Of a stretch of DNA of 11,466 nt, positions 5,979 through 11,466 are shown in pieces. A model generated the notes under the pieces. It worked only from the letters and a program-made list of their open reading frames with translations. It did not search any database and was not told the origin of the DNA. The first letter of the stretch is position 1, and every line of letters starts with the position of its first letter. A program made the translations under genes and the position numbers. Source of the stretch: Kiritimatiellia bacterium (GTDB lineage: Bacteria; Verrucomicrobiota; Kiritimatiellia; RFP12; UBA1067); NCBI GenBank assembly GCA_900767325.1, contig CAAFYT010000022.1:1-11466 (forward strand), given 5' to 3'.

Positions 5979-8091
5979 TATCGACCCTGTGGTTGCGGCC
6001 ATAAAGCCAGAATCCGCCGAACATCGCCACGATGAGGCCGAGACCGACGAACAGCCACAGGGCGCTCGTGCTGACCATCACGGCGTGGTAGATCGTCGCC
6101 ACCGACCAGCCCAGAACCGTCAGGTAGCCGATGAAGATCAGGCCGTAGACCCTGCCGACCTCGCGGAACACGGCGCCCGTCGCCGCCACGCACGGCACGT
6201 ACAGGAGAACGAAGAGCAGGAACGCGAACACCTGATGGAAGCCCTTCGGGAAATGCCGCCGCAGCGCCGCGATCTCCCCCGCCTCGTCGGCATCCTCCTG
6301 CCCGTACAATCCGCGCATCGTACCGATCACCGATTCCTTGGCGAACAGACCCGAGAAGATCGCAACCGAGGCCTGCCAGTTCTCCCGCTCGACGCCAATC
6401 GGCTCGAACACCGGCGTCACCGCGCGCCCGATCACCGCCAGCACGGACGTCTCGGAATCGTCATGGCCGATCGAGCCATCCGTTCCGATCGTGTTGAGCA
6501 CGCCCAGGAGGAGGATCATCGGCACGATGAACTTGCCCGCGCGCCAGATGAAGATCCTCAGCCGCTCCCACGTGTGCAACAGGATGTGCTTGGGGCGCGG
6601 ACAATGGTAGGGCGGCAGCTCCATGATGAAGTGCGTCGGCTCGCCCCGGAAGAGCGTCTTTCGGAGAACGAGCCCCGTCGTCACGCCCAGGACGATGCCC
6701 GAGAGGTAGAGCGCGAACACCATCCGGCCCGGCGCCTCGGCGGCGAAGGCGGCCGCGAAAAGCGTCCAGACGGGAAGCTTCGCGCCGCAGCTCATGAACG
6801 GCACCATGAAGACGGTCAGGAAGCGGTCGCGCTTGGATTCCAGCGTGCGCGTGGCCATGATCGCCGGCACGCTGCAGCCGAAGCCGACCAGAAGCGGCAC
6901 GAAACTCTTTCCCGGCAGACCGATCCAGCGCATGAACCTGTCCATGACGAACGCCGCGCGGGCCATATAGCCGGAATCCTCCAGGATCGACAGGCAGAGG
7001 AACATGAAGAAGATGGGCGGAATGAACGTCACGACGGTCTGCAAAGCGGAGCCGAGGCCGCTGGAGACGAGGGCGAGAAGCCAGTCCGGCGCATGGACAA
7101 GGGAGAGCAGCCACGCCGAACCGGACACGAAGACCCTGCCGCCGACCTCCTCAAACGGTCCGACCAGCCACCCCGCCACGACCTCCGTCAGGCAGAAGAC
7201 CGCGAACATCACCAGCAGAAAGACCGGAATGCCCAGGAACCTGTTCAGCACGAACCGGTCGATCAGCTCGCTGACGAACACCTTGGTGCGCGTGATGTGG
7301 ACGACATCCCGCACAAGGCCGGCGATGATGCCGTAGCGGGCCTCCGCCAATTCGATGTCCGGCGGATCGGCAAGCACCTCCGTGACGCGCGCGATCGCCC
7401 CATCGACCACCTCCGGCGCCATGTCGTGGTATTCCTCGAGCTTGCGGCGGATCAGCGCATCGCCCTCCAGCGTCTTGAGCGCCACCCACCTGGGGCTGAC
7501 GCCGAGACCTTCGGCCGTCTTGATCGTGCAGGACGAAAGGATGTCGATCTCCTGCTCCAGTTCGTTGCCGTAGTCGAGGCGCACCGTCGGGAGCTTCGCG
7601 TTCCCGAGCGCGCGCCCGAGCTCCGCCGAAAGGCGCGCGATGTCGCGCGGATTGTTGGCGTTGATCCCGATGACCGGCACGCCCAGATGCGTCGCCAGGT
7701 GATCCAGCTCGATCTTGATGTTGCGCTGACGCGCGAAGTCCATCATCGTCACGACCAGAACCAGCGGAACCTTGAGTTCGCACATCAGGATCGTCAGATA
7801 GAGGTTGCGCTCCAACGCCGTCGCATCCAGCACGTTGACGTAGAGATCGGCCTCGTGGGAGAGCACGTACTCGAGCGAGGCCATCTCGTCCTCGCTCGTC
7901 GCCGTGAGGGAATAGACGCCGGGAAGATCGACGACCTTCACCGGCGTGCCGTCGGCCAGAGTCGCCTCGCCTTCCTTCTTCTCGACGGTGACGCCGGGCC
8001 AGTTTCCGATGTGCTGCTTCGCCCCGGTCAGACCGTTGAAGACCGTCGTCTTGCCGCAGTTCGGATTGCCGATGAGCCCGAGGGTCTTCAT
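5971..8091 (-). CDS. feoB: Ferrous iron transporter FeoB
   Basis: This 706-residue inner-membrane protein takes up Fe2+. The cytoplasmic G domain fills about residues 1-165: G1 GNPNCGKT (8-15), G2 around T35 in GVTVE, G3 DLPG (55-58), G4 TMMD (115-118) and G5 near GINAN (142-146). A helical spacer follows, then the membrane part with two gate regions. The first holds the conserved block GCSVPAIMATRTLES and later MVPFMSCGAKLPVW with its conserved Cys. The second holds LFAKESVIGTMRGLYG and LLFVLLYVPCVAATGAVFRE. Length is somewhat below E. coli FeoB (773). G4 normally reads NMxD; here Asn is Thr. The ATG overlaps the feoA stop as ATGA and AGAGG lies 9 bases upstream (8101-8105). The TAA stop lies in a -10 box for trmD. 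Regulation is not visible; no Fur box was recognised. Confidence 0.97.
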   Translation of the reverse strand: MKTLGLIGNPNCGKTTVFNGLTGAKQHIGNWPGVTVEKKEGEATLADGTPVKVVDLPGVYSLTATSEDEMASLEYVLSHEADLYVNVLDATALERNLYLTILMCELKVPLVLVVTMMDFARQRNIKIELDHLATHLGVPVIGINANNPRDIARLSAELGRALGNAKLPTVRLDYGNELEQEIDILSSCTIKTAEGLGVSPRWVALKTLEGDALIRRKLEEYHDMAPEVVDGAIARVTEVLADPPDIELAEARYGIIAGLVRDVVHITRTKVFVSELIDRFVLNRFLGIPVFLLVMFAVFCLTEVVAGWLVGPFEEVGGRVFVSGSAWLLSLVHAPDWLLALVSSGLGSALQTVVTFIPPIFFMFLCLSILEDSGYMARAAFVMDRFMRWIGLPGKSFVPLLVGFGCSVPAIMATRTLESKRDRFLTVFMVPFMSCGAKLPVWTLFAAAFAAEAPGRMVFALYLSGIVLGVTTGLVLRKTLFRGEPTHFIMELPPYHCPRPKHILLHTWERLRIFIWRAGKFIVPMILLLGVLNTIGTDGSIGHDDSETSVLAVIGRAVTPVFEPIGVERENWQASVAIFSGLFAKESVIGTMRGLYGQEDADEAGEIAALRRHFPKGFHQVFAFLLFVLLYVPCVAATGAVFREVGRVYGLIFIGYLTVLGWSVATIYHAVMVSTSALWLFVGLGLIVAMFGGFWLYGRNHRVDMI

Positions 8092-8333
8092 GAGGATGCG
8101 CCTCTGGAGATGCGCCGGACCTTGATCACCCCCGCTTCGTCCTTCCGCAGGGAGAGATGGTAGCCCCGCACGGCGATCTCGACGGGATCGCCGAGCGGAG
8201 CCACGTTGACGATCTTCAGCTGAACGCCATGCGTCAGGCCCAACGCCAGCAACTTGGCCCGATAGGCCGCATTCCCGAGCGTATAGCCGACGATCTCCGC
8301 AAGTTCGCCCGCCTTCAGATCCGCCATCGTCAT
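8088..8333 (-). CDS. feoA: FeoA family protein, ferrous iron transport accessory
   Basis: This 81-residue SH3-like protein is thought to bind or regulate FeoB on the cytoplasmic side. The order of features fits FeoA: the opening DLKAGELAEIVGY (5-17), the helix around AAYRAKLLALGLTHGVQLKI (22-41), then PLGDPVEIAVRGYHLSLRK (46-64) and a final IKVRRI strand (70-75). The start is the ATG at 8333, with GAGGG (8344-8348) 10 bases upstream; a second ATG two codons later (8327) is possible. The open frame extends far upstream, but only as a shadow of the antiporter gene. The stop overlaps feoB as ATGA, so FeoA and FeoB are translationally coupled. It begins 23 bases after the antiporter stop with no terminator between them. 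No FeoC-like gene is present. Confidence 0.95.
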   Translation of the reverse strand: MTMADLKAGELAEIVGYTLGNAAYRAKLLALGLTHGVQLKIVNVAPLGDPVEIAVRGYHLSLRKDEAGVIKVRRISRGASS

Positions 8334-8356
8334 CTTCGAAACACCCTCGGCAGAGC

Positions 8357-10405
8357 TCAGTGCGCCAGCATCTTGAGCTGCTTCTTCAGTTCGTCGGATT
8401 CCTCGGTCGTGATGACCCCGTCCGCCAGGGCGCCTTCGAGCGCCTTGGCGAATTTCGCCGCACCCTCCTGATCGAGGCCGCGAACGATCTCCAGCAGCTT
8501 GCCGGCCTCGCCGAAGTCGATGCGGTTGTCGAAGAGGATGTCCTTGCCCATCGTACGCATGACCTTGGCGAGCGCCCGTTCGCCGACGGACGCCATGATC
8601 GAATCGCCCAGCGTGATGGACTCGGCGTTCTTGCCCAGCAGGAGCTTGAGGGCCACAAGCGCGAGGAACATGAGCACCAGCGCGATCGGCAGCGTGATGC
8701 ACCAGTTGGGAACGAACCCGGCGACGAGGTAGCCCACGAAGGAGATCAGGGCGCAGAGCAAGGCGTAGGGCAACTGCGTGTTCACGTGGTTGATGTGGTT
8801 GCACTGCGCGCCGGCGGAAGCCATGATGGTCGTATCCGAGATCGGCGAACAATGATCGCCGCAAACCGCGCCGGCCATGCAGGCCGAAACCGCCACGATC
8901 GTCATCTCGCCGGCCGGAACCGCCGCAAGGCAGATCGGAATGAGGATGCCGAAGGTTCCCCAGCTCGTGCCGGTCGAGAATGCGAGCACGACCGCGATGA
9001 TGAAGAAGATCGCCGGCAGAAAGGCGTGCAGACCGGCAGCCGGGCCGTTGATGAGATCGGAGATGAAGACCTTGGCGCCGAGCGAATCGGTCATCGCCTT
9101 CAATGTCCACGCGCAGCACAGGATCATGATCGCCGGCACCATGGCCTTGAAGCCCTCCGGAAAGGCGTCCATGCAATCCTTGAACGAAATCACCCGACGG
9201 CACATGTAGAAGAGAACCGCGAACACCAGCGCCACGGATGAGCCCAGCACGAGCCCGACGGACGCATCGGAATCCGAAAACGCCCGGACGAAGTCGCCCG
9301 CCGCCTCCCCGTCGCCGAAGAATCCGCCAGAATAGATCATGCCGATGATGCAGGTGAAGACGAGAACGATCACCGGAATGATGAGATCGCGCACCTTGCC
9401 GCGATCGTTTCTCCGCAGAACCTCCGCGGCCTCCGTCAGCGCGCCGGTCGTGAAAAGGTCGCCCTTCTCCGCATTGCGCTCGTGCTTCCGCATCAGGCCG
9501 AAGTCGAAATTGGAAAGGGCGACGAACAGCATCATCGCAATCGTCAGGATCGCGTAGAAATTGTAGGGAATGGCGTTGATGAAGAGCGAGAAACCGCTGT
9601 CCGCGCCCGCGCCCTTCGCAAAGCCGGCGACAGCCGCCGCCCAGGATGAAATCGGAGCGATAATGCAGATCGGAGCGGCGGTCGAATCGATCAGATAGGC
9701 CAGCTTCGCGCGCGAAACGTTCTTGGCGTCTGTCACCGGGCGCATCACCGAACCCACGGTCAGGCAGTTGAAGTAATCGTCCACGAAGATGAGTATGCCC
9801 AAGATGATCGTGGCGACCTGCGCGCCGACGCGACTCCTGATGTGCGTCGCCGCCCAGCGGCCGAACGCCGCCGAGGCGCCCGTCTTGTTCATCATCGCGA
9901 CCAGAGCGCCGAGAAGAACAAGGAACATCAGGATGCCGATGTTGTAGGCATCCGCGATGGATTTGACGAAACCGTCGGTCAAGACCTGGTTCATCGTTCC
10001 CTCGAAGCCGAACCCCGAATAGAGCAATCCGCCGGCCACGATGCCGATGAAGAGCGACGAGTAGACCTCCTTGGTGATGAGCGCCAGGAAAATCGCGATC
10101 AGCGGCGGCAGAATCGCGAGCCAGGAGCCGAAGAACCTGTTCTCCGTGCGGATCGTCGCAAGCGCCGCGGTCTCGTTCGCCTTGAACGACTTGTCCTGCT
10201 GGACGTTGTCGGCATAGTCGCCGATGTAGTCGTTGGCATCCGCGACCTTGGAGAGGTCGTAGGTCTTTTCGCCAACCGTGACGAGACGGATTTCTCCGGC
10301 GGCAGACGTCTCCGACGCCTGTTGCGCGGAATCGGCGGAAACACCAGCGGCCGCACTCAGTGCGAGCGCGGCCGTGGCGAACATGCAAGCAAGTTGTCTT
10401 TTCAT
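8357..10405 (-). CDS. NhaC-family Na+/H+ antiporter with signal-like N-terminus and added C-terminal helical domain
   Basis: This is a 682-residue membrane protein. The core (about 92-590) carries family blocks: ILIFVDDYFNCLTVGS (204-219), IDSTAAPICIIAPISSW (239-255), FSTGTSWGTFGILIP (476-490) and CGDHCSPISDTTIMASAG (515-532). These identify the NhaC/PF03553 group, which exchanges Na+ for H+, though some relatives exchange organic acids. Two parts are extra. Residues 1-24 look like a signal peptide (possible cleavage after GVSA), followed by a polar stretch to about 90. Residues about 592-682 form a soluble tail with DNRIDFGEAGKLLE (626-639) and ADGVITTEESDELKK (661-675), two related helix-loop units resembling TerB or EF-hand-like modules. 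The start at 10405 gives the leader; no close Shine-Dalgarno is seen. It begins 28 bases after rpoC and precedes feoA by 23 bases, probably in one transcript. The exact substrate is not proven. Confidence 0.88.
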   Translation of the reverse strand: MKRQLACMFATAALALSAAAGVSADSAQQASETSAAGEIRLVTVGEKTYDLSKVADANDYIGDYADNVQQDKSFKANETAALATIRTENRFFGSWLAILPPLIAIFLALITKEVYSSLFIGIVAGGLLYSGFGFEGTMNQVLTDGFVKSIADAYNIGILMFLVLLGALVAMMNKTGASAAFGRWAATHIRSRVGAQVATIILGILIFVDDYFNCLTVGSVMRPVTDAKNVSRAKLAYLIDSTAAPICIIAPISSWAAAVAGFAKGAGADSGFSLFINAIPYNFYAILTIAMMLFVALSNFDFGLMRKHERNAEKGDLFTTGALTEAAEVLRRNDRGKVRDLIIPVIVLVFTCIIGMIYSGGFFGDGEAAGDFVRAFSDSDASVGLVLGSSVALVFAVLFYMCRRVISFKDCMDAFPEGFKAMVPAIMILCCAWTLKAMTDSLGAKVFISDLINGPAAGLHAFLPAIFFIIAVVLAFSTGTSWGTFGILIPICLAAVPAGEMTIVAVSACMAGAVCGDHCSPISDTTIMASAGAQCNHINHVNTQLPYALLCALISFVGYLVAGFVPNWCITLPIALVLMFLALVALKLLLGKNAESITLGDSIMASVGERALAKVMRTMGKDILFDNRIDFGEAGKLLEIVRGLDQEGAAKFAKALEGALADGVITTEESDELKKQLKMLAH

Positions 10406-10418
10406 AACTGCATGATTT

Positions 10419-10434
10419 CTCGTTTTCTCGTTTT
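10419..10434. repeat. Two tandem copies of an 8-base unit between rpoC and the antiporter gene
   Basis: CTCGTTTT occurs twice in direct succession on the plus strand (AAAACGAG on the coding strand), ending at the first base of the rpoC stop codon triplet. It fills most of the 28-base gap. Each copy supplies a GAG that might serve as a weak ribosome contact. No hairpin or T-run terminator is formed here. The repeat is plain in the sequence; a role is not. Confidence 0.5.
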
Positions 10435-11466
10435 CAGCCCAGCAGATCGTCGTCTCCGGAGCCACCCAGTTCGTCCGACAGCACCAAGCCATCGCCATCG
10501 GCCGAGGTATCCCCATCGTCCGCAAGCAGCTGCGGCTCGCCGAGATCGGACTCGTCGTCGTTCTCTTCGCCCGGAACGCCGGACGTCGGAATGCCGTAGA
10601 GTTCCTCGTGACGCTTGCGCTGCTCCTCGCGCAGCTTGTCCATCTCCTCATCCGAAATGGATTCGCACAGCGGAACGAGCTTGAGGTAGCGATGGAGCGG
10701 GAAGCCGGTGCCGCCCGGGATGAGGTGACCGAGGATGACGTTCTCCTTGAAGCCACGGAGTTCGTCGACGCGGCCCATGGTCGCGGCCTCGGTGAGCACG
10801 CGGGTCGTATCCTGGAACGAGGCCGCCGAGATGAAGGAATCCGTCTCGAGGGCGGCCTTCGCGATGCCGAGGAGCGCAGGCGGCGCTTCGGCCGGCCGGC
10901 GGCCTTCGTTCATCATCTCCTCGTTGACGCGCAGGAACGTCTGACGCGTGATCTGCTCGCCCCAGAGGAAGTCCGTATCGCCCGGATTCGTGATACGTAC
11001 CTTGCGCAGCATCTGGCGGACGATGATCTCGATGTGCTTGTCGTTGATCTCGACGCCCTGCAGACGGTAGACCTGCTGGACCTCGTTGACCAGATATTTC
11101 TCAAGCTCCTGCGGACCAGAGACCTCGAGGATCTCCTGCGGAATGATCGGGCCTTCCGTCAGCTGCTGACCCTTCTTGACGCGATCGCCCTTGAATACGA
11201 CGATCTGCTTGCCCATCGGGATGAGGTGCTCTTCGACCAGCCCGGTGATATCGTCCACCACCTTGATGCAGCGCTTGCCGCGCACGTTCTCGCCGAACTC
11301 GATGATACCCTCGATCTTCGCGATCTCGGCCGCATCCTTCGGCTGACGGGCCTCGAACAGCTCGGCGACACGCGGCAGACCGCCCGTGATGTCGCGCGTC
11401 TTCGCCGCCTCGCGGGGCGTCTTGGCGAGCAACATGCCGGCCGTGGCCTTCATGCCGTCGCGCACC
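10434..11466 (-). CDS. rpoC: DNA-directed RNA polymerase subunit beta', C-terminal part (gene continues beyond the right edge)
   Basis: The last 343 or so codons of rpoC are present; the 5' part lies outside the window. The blocks match the C-terminal region of beta' closely: AKTRDITGGLPRVAELFEAR (21-40 of this fragment), VEINDKHIEIIVRQMLRKV, then ISAASFQDTTRVLTEAA followed by GRVDELRGFKENVILGHLIP. These belong to the part of beta' that forms the base of the clamp and the binding surface near omega. The protein ends with an acidic, Gly/Asp-rich tail. The stop is TGA at 10434-10436. What follows is unusual: not the rpsL-rpsG ribosomal protein genes common after rpoC, but an antiporter gene after 28 bases with no terminator. 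Confidence 0.98.
   Translation of the reverse strand, partial: VRDGMKATAGMLLAKTPREAAKTRDITGGLPRVAELFEARQPKDAAEIAKIEGIIEFGENVRGKRCIKVVDDITGLVEEHLIPMGKQIVVFKGDRVKKGQQLTEGPIIPQEILEVSGPQELEKYLVNEVQQVYRLQGVEINDKHIEIIVRQMLRKVRITNPGDTDFLWGEQITRQTFLRVNEEMMNEGRRPAEAPPALLGIAKAALETDSFISAASFQDTTRVLTEAATMGRVDELRGFKENVILGHLIPGGTGFPLHRYLKLVPLCESISDEEMDKLREEQRKRHEELYGIPTSGVPGEENDDESDLGEPQLLADDGDTSADGDGLVLSDELGGSGDDDLLG

Noticed and set aside
5899..8163. A 754-codon plus-strand open frame opposite feoB
   Set aside because: Its product is rich in Arg, His, Glu and Asp with no recognisable domain, as expected for the complement of a GC-rich gene. feoB on the other strand is complete and well conserved.
8088..10388. 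A 766-residue frame ending in feoA
   Set aside because: Only the last 81 residues resemble a protein; the rest is a shadow of the antiporter gene.

Overview
The window is GC-rich bacterial DNA, and every gene I can support lies on the minus strand. Read in transcription order (right to left) the genes are: the 3' end of rpoC, an NhaC-family antiporter with extra terminal regions, feoA, feoB, trmD, a secreted GHL10-type glycoside hydrolase-like protein, a MOP-superfamily membrane protein, a Minf_1886-family protein, an RsgA GTPase without its C-terminal zinc domain, and a membrane-anchored metallophosphoesterase. The Minf_1886 family (TIGR04138) is, to my knowledge, largely confined to Planctomycetes and Verrucomicrobia. 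I therefore infer a PVC-superphylum organism, perhaps Kiritimatiellota, Lentisphaerota or Verrucomicrobiota. The phylum is an inference; the nucleotide sequence does not decide it.

The packing is extreme. Five junctions overlap (four by ATGA, one by 8 bases) and the others leave gaps of only 7 to 28 bases. No terminator is visible between rpoC and position 118, so one long transcript running out of the RNA polymerase operon is plausible. The two shortest positive gaps (feoB to trmD, and MOP protein to Minf_1886 protein) each carry an exact extended -10 box, TGnTATAAT, fused to the TAA stop of the upstream gene. These boxes would start transcripts 0 to 3 bases before the next ATG, and neither downstream gene has a Shine-Dalgarno sequence. 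This repeated arrangement is the most interesting regulatory signal in the window.

By function, the right part (about 5970-10405) handles ion and iron transport: a probable Na+/H+ antiporter followed by the Feo ferrous iron system. The middle (2373-5278) pairs a secreted glycosidase-like protein with a flippase-like membrane protein, which suggests cell-envelope glycan work. RNA and ribosome maturation genes (trmD, rsgA) are interleaved. At the left edge (33-67) a hairpin with a T-rich tail on the plus strand looks like the terminator of a convergent gene outside the window.

I found no mobile element, CRISPR array, tRNA, rRNA or defence system. The window is mostly conserved genes in an unusual order. 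The points worth following are protein variants (RsgA without zinc knuckle, TrmD without the catalytic Asp, FeoB with a Thr-type G4 motif, antiporter with added terminal regions), the internal promoters, and the gene order itself.
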